Source: CBDDBK01 sp965225715
Lineage (GTDB): Bacteria; Bacteroidota; Bacteroidia; Cytophagales; Flammeovirgaceae
Reading direction: 5' to 3'
Assembly: GCA_965225715.1 (NCBI GenBank)
Contig: CBDDBK010000002.1
Coordinates: 682,001-746,000, forward strand
Length of the DNA stretch: 64,000 nucleotides
Notes under the pieces: model-generated
The model's input: only the letters and a program-made list of their open reading frames with translations
Told to the model about the DNA's origin: nothing
Databases searched by the model: none
Shown: positions 26,330 through 34,929 of the stretch, piece after piece
How positions within the stretch are numbered: position 1 is the stretch's first letter
How the letters are laid out: every line of letters starts with the position of its first letter
Made by a program: the position numbers and the translations under genes

Positions 26330-26506
26330 CTATTCTTGTATTGAAAGTTCCTCAAGACATAATGAAACAACTTCTTGCAAATTTTTGTGTAATTGATCTA
26401 AAGTCTCTGCTTCTGTATGTGCTCCCTGTAAACGAGGAACATAACCAAAATATAATCCCGTTTCAGTGTCTTTTTCTATATATGCTGTAAAATTGTAATT
26501 TTTCAT
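26330..26506 (-). CDS. HicB-like antitoxin domain protein (short)
   Basis: 58 aa, starting MKNYNFTAYIEKDTETGLYF then GYVPRLQGAHTEAETLDQLH, ending EELSIQE. This is the degraded-RNase-H fold of HicB antitoxins: the strands YIEKD..TGLY and the GxHTEAET turn match. There is no C-terminal DNA-binding helix-turn-helix or ribbon, so it is the minimal form. No HicA toxin is seen on either side. It is placed in the gap between nusG and rplK, on the same strand. It may be an antitoxin without a partner, a stand-alone HicB-like protein, or an insertion into the ribosomal cluster. It was found by translating the gap. Confidence 0.75.
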   Translation of the reverse strand: MKNYNFTAYIEKDTETGLYFGYVPRLQGAHTEAETLDQLHKNLQEVVSLCLEELSIQE

Positions 26507-26581
26507 ATTCTAAATATACAAAATTGAGTTAAGTATTTGATTATAAATCTCAAAATTTTCCAGAAATATAAAATTTATTGC

Positions 26582-27178
26582 TTATTTATTTTCTTTTTCT
26601 TCTTTAAACTTGTCAACTTGGTTGTAATTAAGCTCTACAGGAGCGGTTCTTCCAAAAATTTTGACCATAACATTTAATTTCTTTTTTTCATCAAAAACTT
26701 CTTCTACTGTGCCAATCATGTCACTAAAAGGTCCATCAATAATTTTGACAGTTTCTGAAACTGAAAAGGTCTCTTCATATTTAATTTCTTCATGAGTTTC
26801 CTGAAGACGCCCTAAAATTCGATTGACTTCCTCTTGACGAAGTGGTATTGGCTTGGCACCTATACTTTTATCTTCCACATTCAAAAAGTGAATAACATTA
26901 GGTATATTAACAATTGTATGAATGACTTCACCATGTTCTAAATTAGCATGTATGAGCATATAGCCCGGAAAAAAACTTTTTTCTACAGCTATTTTCTTCG
27001 TCTTATTATCCTTACTTCTACGGACTTGATAGACCTTTTCAGAAGGAATAACTATTTCATTTACATAATTATCTAATTTATGGAATTTTAATTCTTTTTC
27101 CATATGTTCTTTGATTTTGCGTTCTTTTCCAGTGATGGCTCTTAATACATACCACTTAAATTCATTATTCTCTTCCAT
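26582..27178 (-). CDS. nusG: Transcription termination/antitermination factor NusG
   Basis: 198 aa. The NGN domain begins EFKWYVLRAITGKERKIKEHM and includes FPGYMLIHANLEHGEVIHTI. The KOW domain lies near the C-terminus (VKIIDGPFSDMIGTVEEVFDEKK). It binds RNA polymerase and couples it to the ribosome or Rho. The gene follows secE by 27 bp. The KDNKTKKIAVEKS insertion around residues 55-67 is usual for Bacteroidota NusG. Confidence 0.97.
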   Translation of the reverse strand: MEENNEFKWYVLRAITGKERKIKEHMEKELKFHKLDNYVNEIVIPSEKVYQVRRSKDNKTKKIAVEKSFFPGYMLIHANLEHGEVIHTIVNIPNVIHFLNVEDKSIGAKPIPLRQEEVNRILGRLQETHEEIKYEETFSVSETVKIIDGPFSDMIGTVEEVFDEKKKLNVMVKIFGRTAPVELNYNQVDKFKEEKENK

Positions 27179-27205
27179 TATTTGGTCAAACTTAAGTACA
27201 AAGTA

Positions 27206-27397
27206 TTATAAAATGCTATAGATACTATCTAATATAGTTCTAAAAATAAAATCTATTAACCCAATGACCAAAGCAAAAATTGTAGCAGCAATTAAAACTA
27301 ATACGGCTGTTTTTTGAAGGTCTTTCCATTTTGTCCATGTTACATTATGCAACATTTCGTTGTAAGAGTCCTTTACAAAACTTATAATTTTCTTCAT
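27206..27397 (-). CDS. secE: Preprotein translocase subunit SecE
   Basis: 63 aa with one membrane helix (TAVLVLIAATIFALVIGLIDFIF). The preceding amphipathic helix YNEMLHNVTWTKWKDLQKT carries the conserved VTWP-like site as VTWTKW. It stabilises SecY in the translocon. It sits between tRNA-Trp and nusG as in most bacteria. Confidence 0.94.
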   Translation of the reverse strand: MKKIISFVKDSYNEMLHNVTWTKWKDLQKTAVLVLIAATIFALVIGLIDFIFRTILDSIYSIL

Positions 27398-27468
27398 TTG
27401 AAAGTAAAATGTATTGTCTACCTACTTCTATACTAACGATTTCTATGTGTTTTTTATATAATAAAAAG

Positions 27469-27542
27469 CACGGGCGGAGAGACTCGAACTCCCGACTTAC
27501 GGTTTTGGAGACCGTCGCTCTACCAAACTGAGCTACGCCCGT
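27469..27542 (-). tRNA. tRNA-Trp (CCA)
   Basis: 74 nt on the minus strand. The acceptor stem is ACGGGCG/CGCCCGT, the D arm is GCTCAGTTTGGTAGAGC, the anticodon loop is CTCCAAA with anticodon CCA, and the T arm is GGGAGTTCGAGTCTCTC. CCA is not encoded. It is upstream of secE, the normal place in many bacteria. Confidence 0.97.
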
Positions 27543-27946
27543 CTTTAACTTTTTTAAGTATTAATTTACAAATATATTATAAAAAAGCAAGTTTAGGATA
27601 AAATAGATAAAAATTATGCTATTGGGTTATGAATTCTATATTGTTATAGCCTTGCTATTAAACAGTAAAGCTATAATCAAAATAGCTATAATTTTTAAGT
27701 TTTAATAGTTTAAATAAATTAAATTTTCAGTATCATTAAATTTTGAAATTCCTATTTCAAAAAATTCATTCGGTCAGTATTAGATTTTGTGTACTACTTT
27801 TTTTACACGAGGCAAAAACTTTAAATTATTGAAAATCAAATATTTAAAAACTACTGTGCTATTTTTATTTTGGAAATGGTCATTTGAAGCGACTATAAAA
27901 TCACTAAAAAATTTTACAACATTAGGGTCTATTAAATTTTAAAATT
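27543..27946. other. Intergenic region before the accessory pair
   Basis: 404 bp of A+T-rich DNA between tRNA-Trp and the start of the small coiled-coil gene. No gene. A shortened reverse R1 is at 27857-27897. The region upstream of tRNA-Trp would normally hold tuf, which is missing. Confidence 0.45.
27857..27897 (-). repeat. R1 repeat, internally deleted
   Basis: On the minus strand: TATAGTCGCTTCAAATGACC joined to CCAAAATAAAAATAGCAC. Both R1 ends remain while about 50 bp of the centre are missing. Confidence 0.6.
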
Positions 27947-28330
27947 ATGACAGATAATGAATTACCTAACCAACTTGAACAAGGATTTGAATATGCCAAA
28001 GAAGGATACATATATTTGAAAAATAATGATTTAACTAAACCTCTTTCCAAAGCCTACAAATCTATTATATCTTTTTTTAACAGGATTTTTCCGAAAAAAA
28101 ATATAGAAAAAGCCCTAAACGATTCATCTTCAAATATTGAAGATTTCAAAAAAGAAGCTCTAATTATTCTTAAACAAAATAAAAACATGGAAAAACAGCT
28201 AAAAGATTTAAAATCTAAAATTGAAAAATTGAAAAAGACCCAAAAGAAACCAAAGATTAAATATAATATCGAAGGTAGTATTAAGCCAACAATTATAGAC
28301 AAAAACAAAGGCGATATATATATTAGCTAA
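27947..28330 (+). CDS. Small coiled-coil protein with a C-terminal motif shared by the next gene
   Basis: 127 aa; I do not recognise a family. No signal peptide or obvious membrane helix. Residues about 63-104 are a Lys/Glu-rich coiled coil (MEKQLKDLKSKIEKLKKT). The C-terminal tail SIKPTIIDKNKGDIYIS (111-127) resembles residues 10-25 of the downstream NTPase (SYKPIVIDNAENVFIN). Pattern: S-x-K-P-x-I-I-D-x4-D/N-I/V-Y/F-I. This shared beta-type segment suggests the two proteins dock or share an adaptor strand. The two genes are on one strand, 219 bp apart, with an R1 repeat between. Probably expressed as a pair; function unknown. Confidence 0.65.
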   Translation: MTDNELPNQLEQGFEYAKEGYIYLKNNDLTKPLSKAYKSIISFFNRIFPKKNIEKALNDSSSNIEDFKKEALIILKQNKNMEKQLKDLKSKIEKLKKTQKKPKIKYNIEGSIKPTIIDKNKGDIYIS

Positions 28331-28421
28331 TTATTAATTAGTTTAAGTATTTGAAAAACAGCTTATTAAAAAACTTCTTTTAATGACTAAATTGAAAGCA
28401 AGTATTTTTAATTTATTGTTA

Positions 28422-28516
28422 TATAGTTATCTCAAATAGAAAAAGGATTTTTTAGATATCTAAATCATTGATCATGAGAATAAATATTTCTGAGATAATA
28501 AGAGCACTGCTATAAT
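28422..28516 (+). repeat. R1 dispersed repeat
   Basis: TATAGTTATCTCAAATAGAA, GGATTTTTTAGATATCTAAA, AAATATTTCTGAGATAATAA, GCACTGCTATAA. Lies between the two accessory genes, just upstream of the NTPase start at 28550. Confidence 0.8.
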
Positions 28517-28549
28517 CAAATTATATTACAAACTTAGACAATAAAACGT

Positions 28550-30917
28550 ATGCCTAATAAATATAATATGCGTGATAGCTATAAGCCAATCGTCATAGAT
28601 AACGCTGAAAATGTTTTTATTAACAATTCCGATGACTCTACTTCCACCTTAAAACCACTTGATGATTTTCTGGAATATCAAAAGAAAAAAGAAAAAGACA
28701 AAATTGATTATAAAGATTATTTAAAACAGGCTCAACTTCCTTATGTGAGTAGAAATGATTTTTCCAAAACAAGAGAAACAACTCCAGAATGCTTTCTAAC
28801 CGAAAATCAAATTGTAGACGATTTAGTCAATAATTCTGATTATAATGGTTTGGTTATTAAGGGACAAGGGGGTATCGGAAAAACACGTCTAATGTATGAA
28901 GTAGCTAAAATTCTTCCAAAAGAACATGGCTATAAAGCTTATGTTGTATCACGCTCTATTGCAGTAGGGCATCTTGAACGGTTTTTATCTAAGAAAAAAA
29001 AAGAAAAACAAACTAAATATTTATTTGTTTTTGATTATTTAGAGGAGTTTCAAAGAGAAATTCTTGAGGATTTTATTATGGTTGCTAAAAACGATAGAAT
29101 CCGAATATTAGCCAATTGTAGAAATACATACAACTCAAATAGTTTTACGCATTATATAAAAATACAATGCATAAATAATGATGATGCAATAGAAGAAGAG
29201 TACAGAAGATATACCACCAAAAAAATTATAAATCCAATTATCACACCGCTTCTGGAACATAAAAACCAGATTTTTTATAAATTAAAACCTTCCTTTGCCG
29301 TATTTATCCGCTTTCTTTTTGATATCAAAAAAACAGAAAGTGATTTATTGGATTTTAAAGATTTTAAAGAATGGCTCCAAAAACGATTTAAAGCTAATTT
29401 AAAGCTCCAAGATAATGAAAGTTTAAAAGACTATATAAAGCCACTTCTCTTATTGCCTATATATCAAAACCATCATGATAAATTCCATGAAAACTCCAAT
29501 TCTATTAGGGCTTTTCAGAACAAATACCCATTTATTGGAGATCTTATTGAAAATGGATGGTTAGAAAAATTTCATAATGAAGACTTTACATGTTTAGATA
29601 CTGTTCACGATACCATAAAAGATGAATTGTTTCTGGATTATTTAACAAATTCCAAAAAGTCATTAACCAATGAATTAATCAATTTATTAGAATTTAACCA
29701 AGAAAGTTTGTTTAAAAACTTGGAATCTAACTTTTTTAGAGCTTTTGAAAGAATATCGGATAACGAAATTTTTGCGGACAATAAGTTTGATTTTGATACT
29801 TTTTTTTCAAAAGAACTTTTTCAAGACCCTGGCTTTGAACTTAATACCTCCTCCTTATTCAGCCTGAGTATTACCCATTTAATTGATGAGGAAAGACGTT
29901 TTGAAATTTTTGAAGAGCAAAAAAAAGCCTTTGAAGCAATTACAACAAACATGCTGTTTGGCTGGTCTCTTCAAAACGCGATAAATCAATACACAAAATC
30001 TGAAAAAAAGAACCTCTTACCCAAAAATCTGGGAAGTCTGGTGGATAATTGGTTCGATAATAATAAAAAAAAACTCTTTGATGAAAAAGAATTAGCAGAA
30101 CGCTTTATTTCTACTTCTATAAAGTTATTTCCAAAAAACGAAAAAATCAAAAAATACCTCTTAAAGTATGTTAAAAAAGCGGAGAAAAAGAATACAGAAT
30201 TGGGAAGCTTTATTCTTAAAATCTACTTAAATTCTTTTACAGATGTTGATACGATTCAACCTCATGTCTTTAACTATCTCGAAAAAAATGATCAAAATGA
30301 AGAAGCCCGATTTGTCCTATCGGCTTGGCTAAACAATAAAAAAACAGAACTAAACGAAAACATCACAAAACACGTTCTTAACTATCTCGAAAAAAATGAT
30401 CAAAATGATGAAGCCCAATTTGTCCTATCGGCTTGGCTAAACAATAAAAAAACAGAACTAAACGAAAACATCAAAAAACACGTTCTTAACTATCTCGAAA
30501 AAAATGATCAAAATGAAGAAGCCCGATTTGTCCTATCGGCTTGGCTAAACAATAAAAAAACAGAACTAAACGAAAACATCACAAAACACGTTCTTAACTA
30601 TCTCGAAAAAAATGATCAAAATGATGAAGCCCAATTTGTCCTATCGGCTTGGCTAAACAATAAAAAAACAGAACTAAACGAAAACATCACAAAAACATAT
30701 AGAAACATATCTTAAATACCATATCACCGAAGAAAACGTAAATCTAAATGCTCGCTATGTCTTATCGGCTTGGCTCAGATGCGGTAACAATTCCATAGCC
30801 GGAATGAATACTCTGGTAGAAACCTATTTAGAACATCATATTGACCAGCATTCAAGTTTCTTTATTTACAGCTCTTGGAAAGCTTGGATAAAAAGAATTA
30901 AAGAAAGCCCAATATAG
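28550..30917 (+). pseudogene. STAND-type NTPase with 36-residue C-terminal repeats, frameshifted
   Basis: The intact reading frame runs to a stop at 30715 (721 aa). An extra A in A5 at 30691-30695 (earlier repeat units have A4) shifts the frame. Removing it restores 788 codons to the stop at 30915-30917, continuing with HIETYLKYHITEENVNLNAR and YVLSAWLRCGNNSIAGM, the next degenerate repeat. Features: adaptor-like segment 10-25; P-loop GQGGIGKT at 105-112; Walker B YLFVFDYLEE near 157-166; sensor-like RIRILANCRN at 183-191; then a long helical region; then repeats from about 570. Such STAND ATPases act as signal-sensing switches, many in anti-phage defence. No nuclease or other effector domain is visible. 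The frameshift may be a decayed gene, phase variation, or a sequencing error; a 721-aa form could still function. Confidence 0.75.
30263..30694 (+). repeat. Four 108-bp coding tandem repeats
   Basis: Units start at 30263, 30371, 30479 and 30587. Each encodes about 36 residues of the form NYLEKNDQN-EEAR/DEAQ-FVLSAWLNNKKTE. Units 1 and 3 carry GAAGAAGCCCGA, units 2 and 4 carry GATGAAGCCCAA. So the array looks like a duplicated 216-bp pair. A fifth, diverged unit begins after the A5 tract. Confidence 0.92.
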
Positions 30918-30987
30918 TTCTTTGAAAAAAAGATTTTTGGAGCTTTTTACTATATTTTTTATTAGTCAAGTAAAACGAATTATTTAC

Positions 30988-31605
30988 TTACTTTTTTAAT
31001 TTAATATTAATATTTACGCCTCCTACAAGCTCTTTTGTTTGCCCTATAGTTGCATAATTTATTTTTGGAGCTATACGAACTTGTTCATTAACCTCTACCG
31101 AAAGGTGAGCCGTGACAGCTGCATCGGCAATACCGACAAAATACCAAATAACCGATAATATAGTATAGTATTCTCGATCTCTTCTGCGCCTATCTCTTAA
31201 ACTTTCGAGACCTGTCTGGGTGGCATTTGTCAAGCTGGGATTAACATCACCAGGATTAGTATTAGGGTCATGATCATTTTGATAGAATAACGCATTACGT
31301 GCTTCTACATATTGGTCATGATTGCTTTTTGCTGTCCCTATTAAAATGCCCCATACCATATAGAATAAAGGGATTTTCCAATACGTTTTATTTAAAGCTT
31401 GCCCTAAGCCCGGTAAAACTGCAGAAGCCGTAGCCCGTTTAGTAGCTGTAGAAAGGTGAAACTGGTTATTTTTTAAATTTAAAGGCGCATCGGAATGTAA
31501 AAAATTAGGAATACTATCTAAATTAGAAATTTTTGACTGGCCATTCGAAATAAAAACAGTCACTACTAGGAAAACAGAAAAAAAAGAACGGACTATTAAA
31601 CACAT
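30988..31605 (-). CDS. DUF5683 domain protein
   Basis: 205 aa. The signal peptide ends in VFISNGQS. The DUF5683 signature follows: ATKRATASAVLPGLGQALNKTYWKIPLFYMVWGILIG, then RRRRDREYYTILSVIWYFVGIADAAVTAHL. Two or three membrane helices. In Bacteroidota this family often lies next to ParA/ParB or lytic transglycosylase genes and is thought to act at the envelope; its role is not proven. Here neither neighbour is present. Confidence 0.87.
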   Translation of the reverse strand: MCLIVRSFFSVFLVVTVFISNGQSKISNLDSIPNFLHSDAPLNLKNNQFHLSTATKRATASAVLPGLGQALNKTYWKIPLFYMVWGILIGTAKSNHDQYVEARNALFYQNDHDPNTNPGDVNPSLTNATQTGLESLRDRRRRDREYYTILSVIWYFVGIADAAVTAHLSVEVNEQVRIAPKINYATIGQTKELVGGVNINIKLKK

Positions 31606-31679
31606 AATATAAAATTACGATTTTTTTGATTGTTTAAATTATATCAAAAACTCGGCAAAACTTGAAAATAGAAGCCTAT

Positions 31680-31748
31680 TATAGCTATACTATTTTTATT
31701 AATGAGTAAACCCCCTAAAAGTTCTTTTTTCAAGTGACGTGAGTATAT
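31680..31748 (-). repeat. R1 dispersed repeat (shortened)
   Basis: Minus strand: TATATACTCACGTCACTTGA, AAAAGAACTTTTAGGGGGTT, then a shortened middle and AAATAGTATAGCTAT. About 25 bp shorter than the full repeat. Confidence 0.7.
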
Positions 31749-31840
31749 AAAAATACCAAACTAAATTTAAACATAAAAAATATCTGGCAAAATGTATAGT
31801 TTTTTTCAAAAAAGCTAATAAATTTTACAATAAACGTTTA

Positions 31841-31935
31841 TATAGTCGCTCCATTTGAAAAAAAGATTTTAGAACTTTTAACCCCGTGTTAATTTTGAAA
31901 ATAACCGTTTACAAGATAAAAATAGTATTGCTATT
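31841..31935 (+). repeat. R1 dispersed repeat
   Basis: TATAGTCGCTCCATTTGAAA, AGATTTTAGAACTTTTAACC, AAAATAACCGTTTACAAGAT, AATAGTATTGCTAT. A good example of the full-length form. Confidence 0.8.
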
Positions 31936-31991
31936 GGATATTTAAAATACCGATATAAAATTTTGACTTTTTTATAATTCTAATATTAAAA

Positions 31992-33005
31992 GTGAATTTA
32001 CAACATAGCACAGTTGCTATTTTAAATTATAATGGCAAAAAGTATTTAGAAAAGTTTTTACCTAAAGTTCTTGCTTTGAGTAGGAACGCTCAAATTGTAA
32101 TTATAGATAACGGTTCGTTAGATGATTCTGTTGCTTTTGTAAAAGAAAATTATCGTACTGTTCAGATTGTAGAATTGGGGGAAAATTACGGCTTTTGTGG
32201 AGGATACAATCGGGGTTTAGCAAATATTGAAGCCAAATATTATATCTTACTCAACTCAGATGTAGAAGTTACTTCCGATTGGTTAATGCCTTTAATTCAA
32301 CTATTAGAAAAAAACCCTCATGTTGCTGCATGTCAACCTAAAATAAAGAGTTATTATCAAAAAGATTTTTTTGAATATGCAGGTGCTGCAGGTGGTTATA
32401 TAGACCTTTTAGGTTATCCTTTAACACGTGGAAGAATTATGAAAACTATAGAAAAAGACTTAGGACAATATGATAATGAAAAGGTTATTTTTTGGGCAAC
32501 AGGCGCTTGTTTAGCTATTCGTGCTAATTTATATAAAAAAGTGGGAGGATTGGATGAGTTATTTTTTGCCCACATGGAAGAAATAGATTTGGCTTGGCGA
32601 CTCCAAAATTGCGGATACTCTATTGTTTATACACCTAAAAGTCAAGTTTATCATGTAGGTGGTGGGACTTTAAACCCAGATAGTCCTCGAAAAATATATT
32701 TTAATTTTAGAAATAATCTTATCTTACTTCTCAAAAATTTACCTTTCAAACAAATTATCTTCATATTGCCTATCCGCTTGATTTTAGACGGAATAGCTGG
32801 TATAGCTTTCTTGTTTCAAGGGAATTGGAAGTATTGTTTAGCAATTGTAAAAGCCCATTTTAGTTTTTATAGTTTTTTTTTTAAAATCCTTAAAAGAAAA
32901 GAAAAAAAACTGCCGGCTTTTCAAAAATTAAAAGGTGTATATAAAAAATCTATTGTCTGGGCTTATTTTATAAAAAGAAAAAAGAAATTTTCAGATTTAT
33001 TTTAA
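31992..33005 (+). CDS. Family 2 glycosyltransferase (rhamnosyltransferase-like)
   Basis: 337 aa from a GTG start (MNLQHSTVAILNYNGKKYL); no ATG with better context is near. Motifs: VIIDNGSLDDSVAFVKENY, LGENYGFCGGYNRGL, YILLNSDVEVTSDWL (DxD), FWATGACLAIRANLY, FFAHMEEIDLAWRLQNCGY (ED-like catalytic base), and HVGGGTL. A hydrophobic C-terminal helix (IILPIRLILDGIAGIAFLF) is present. Transfers a sugar, perhaps rhamnose, to a surface polysaccharide; the donor is not identified. Confidence 0.9.
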   Translation: MNLQHSTVAILNYNGKKYLEKFLPKVLALSRNAQIVIIDNGSLDDSVAFVKENYRTVQIVELGENYGFCGGYNRGLANIEAKYYILLNSDVEVTSDWLMPLIQLLEKNPHVAACQPKIKSYYQKDFFEYAGAAGGYIDLLGYPLTRGRIMKTIEKDLGQYDNEKVIFWATGACLAIRANLYKKVGGLDELFFAHMEEIDLAWRLQNCGYSIVYTPKSQVYHVGGGTLNPDSPRKIYFNFRNNLILLLKNLPFKQIIFILPIRLILDGIAGIAFLFQGNWKYCLAIVKAHFSFYSFFFKILKRKEKKLPAFQKLKGVYKKSIVWAYFIKRKKKFSDLF

Positions 33006-33087
33006 AAAAGTTAACAAATAAAAATATAAATTTACAGTATTTTCATGAAATCAATATTAAAAAATATACAGATTAAAAATTAGAATT

Positions 33088-33390
33088 ATGAATGAAAATA
33101 CAGGTTTAATACTGGCTATTGTATCGAGTATTTTGGGCTTTGTTTTGACCGATGTTGATTTACTTTTTGCCGTGATTATGAAAGGTTTTGGTATTGTTTT
33201 ATTGGCACTAACTATAGTTCTTCAAATTAAAAAATACTTTGTTTATAGCTCTACTAAGAAGCAAGAAATGGAAGCCAAGAAGCAAGAAATGGAAGCTAAA
33301 AAGAAAGAAATGGAAGCCAAAGATTTAGAAATTGAGAAATCGAAAATTGAACTGGAACAATTAAGGGCTAAAAATAAATTAGAATCGTAA
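33088..33390 (+). CDS. Small membrane protein with coiled-coil tail
   Basis: 100 aa; no family recognised. Two hydrophobic segments (about 6-24 and 28-46) are followed by a charged coiled coil with near-perfect repeats KKQEMEA, KKQEMEA, KKKEMEA. The repeats are encoded by a 21-bp unit at about 33259-33321. The N-terminus is probably in the membrane and the coiled coil in the cytoplasm. The reading frame is clearly open, and the start ATG follows an AT-rich leader. Confidence 0.65.
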   Translation: MNENTGLILAIVSSILGFVLTDVDLLFAVIMKGFGIVLLALTIVLQIKKYFVYSSTKKQEMEAKKQEMEAKKKEMEAKDLEIEKSKIELEQLRAKNKLES

Positions 33391-33434
33391 GATTTTTTAT
33401 TTCTTCGAAGGAATGGCAAGTATGTTTTTATCCT

Positions 33435-33528
33435 TATAGCAATACTATTTTTATTTGAGAAAGGTTCATTTTCAACATCAAGAAATTAAACCTTCCAAAA
33501 ATCTTTTTTCAAGTGAAGTGACTATATA
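33435..33528 (-). repeat. R1 dispersed repeat
   Basis: Minus strand: TATAGTCACTTCACTTGAAA, GATTTTTGGAAGGTTTAATT, AATGAACCTTTCTCAAATAA, AATAGTATTGCTATA. Confidence 0.8.
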
Positions 33529-33582
33529 ATTAGAAAAACAAACCTCTAAATTTTAATTTATCAATTAAGTGATTTCAAAATA

Positions 33583-34869
33583 ATGTTAGATATTTTAATT
33601 AAAAATATCACTTTTATAGAGGCTCAGCAAGACGAAAAGAAATCATTAGATATTGGTATTAAAAAAGGTAAAATAGCATTTATCAAAAATAGCTCTATAA
33701 ATGATAACGACCCAGAAGCAAAACATGTCATTCATCAAGACGGTTTACATGCCTCTATTGGTTGGTTTGACATAGGAGCTCATTTGAACGATCCCGGTCA
33801 TGAACAAAAAGATACTATTTATACTCTAAATAAATCGGCTTTAAAAGGTGGTTTCACTGATATTCTTCTTTTACCAGAAACTATCCCTATTGCTGATAAC
33901 CCTCAAGTATTGCAAGCCCTTTCTCAAAATCTAAAAACTATTCAAATAAATACACATCTTATAGCAAACTGCCAAAAAGATAAAAATTTAAGTCAAATTT
34001 TAAGCATGTCTGAAGCAGGCGCTAAAGCTTTTACCTTTGGTTTAGCACCTTTTAATAATTTATCTTTGCTATGTACAACTTTAAATTATCTTAAAACTTT
34101 TGATGGACTTTTGATCTATTATCCACATACTTATCCACTTTTATCAAATGGACAAATGCATGAAGGTAAAACCAGTACCTTATTGGGATTGGAAGGTTTA
34201 CCAGCTATTGCTGAGAAAATGGCTATAGACCAAATAGTGAGTCTATCGGAATATTTTGGCACAAAAGTTCATATTGCCTACATATCTACAAAAGAAAGTT
34301 TAAGAAGTATTGAATATGCTAAAGAGAAAGGTATAGCTGTTACTTGTGGTCTTGCTGCTCATCAATTTGCCTTTTCTGCTGAAGACTTAATAAGTTATGA
34401 CAGCAATCTTAAAGTAAATCCACCTTTCAGAAACCAAGAAGATTTAGAAGATATACGCTCTGCTCTTGATACCGAAATTATAGATGTCATTTCTTCAGCT
34501 CATGCACCTCAAGATATTGATAATAAACGAGTAGAATTCGCATTAGCTGAATTTGGAATATTGGGTTTAGAAACTGCTTTTAGCCTTGTTAATACTTTAA
34601 AAAAAAGAACACCTCTTTCGAAAATAATTAATAAATTAACTTACCAACCGCGTAAAATTTTAAATTTACCAGTGCCAAAATTAGCAGTAGGGGAATGGGC
34701 ATCTTTTACGCTTTTCAATCCTGATATAGAATGGACATTTAAACCAGAAGATATTGGTTCTCTATCTAAAAATACCCCTTTTGTAGGCTATACTTTTAGA
34801 GGAAAACCATTGGGAGTTATTAACAGAGATTACTATTATTTGGATGATGAATTAAAGCTAAAAAATTAG
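33583..34869 (+). CDS. Dihydroorotase-like protein with degenerate metal site
   Basis: 428 aa, the length and overall order of type I dihydroorotase: KNITFIEAQQDEKKSLDIGI, WFDIGAHLNDPG at 61-72, GGFTDILLLPET, AHAPQDIDNKRVEFALAEFGILGLETAF, and LTYQPRKILNLP. The canonical HxHxR zinc motif is G65-A-H67-L-N69 here, losing the first His and the Arg, and the TDHAPH motif is SAHAPQ, losing the catalytic Asp. Non-catalytic pyrC-like proteins exist in Bacteroidota, but the real dihydroorotase should then be elsewhere. Function: pyrimidine synthesis by family, uncertain here. Confidence 0.8.
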   Translation: MLDILIKNITFIEAQQDEKKSLDIGIKKGKIAFIKNSSINDNDPEAKHVIHQDGLHASIGWFDIGAHLNDPGHEQKDTIYTLNKSALKGGFTDILLLPETIPIADNPQVLQALSQNLKTIQINTHLIANCQKDKNLSQILSMSEAGAKAFTFGLAPFNNLSLLCTTLNYLKTFDGLLIYYPHTYPLLSNGQMHEGKTSTLLGLEGLPAIAEKMAIDQIVSLSEYFGTKVHIAYISTKESLRSIEYAKEKGIAVTCGLAAHQFAFSAEDLISYDSNLKVNPPFRNQEDLEDIRSALDTEIIDVISSAHAPQDIDNKRVEFALAEFGILGLETAFSLVNTLKKRTPLSKIINKLTYQPRKILNLPVPKLAVGEWASFTLFNPDIEWTFKPEDIGSLSKNTPFVGYTFRGKPLGVINRDYYYLDDELKLKN

Positions 34870-34929
34870 GATCGAGAAAAAATACTCTAAATTCAAACCA
34901 AATTATCCAGCTTAAAAGTTCTTTTTTGG

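Larger units (their letters stand above)
31606..31991. other. Divergent intergenic region with two R1 copies
   Basis: 386 bp. An R1 at 31680-31748 (reverse) and one at 31841-31935 (forward) face each other 93 bp apart, between the divergent DUF5683 and GT2 genes. Promoters for both must be within or around the repeats. Confidence 0.5.
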
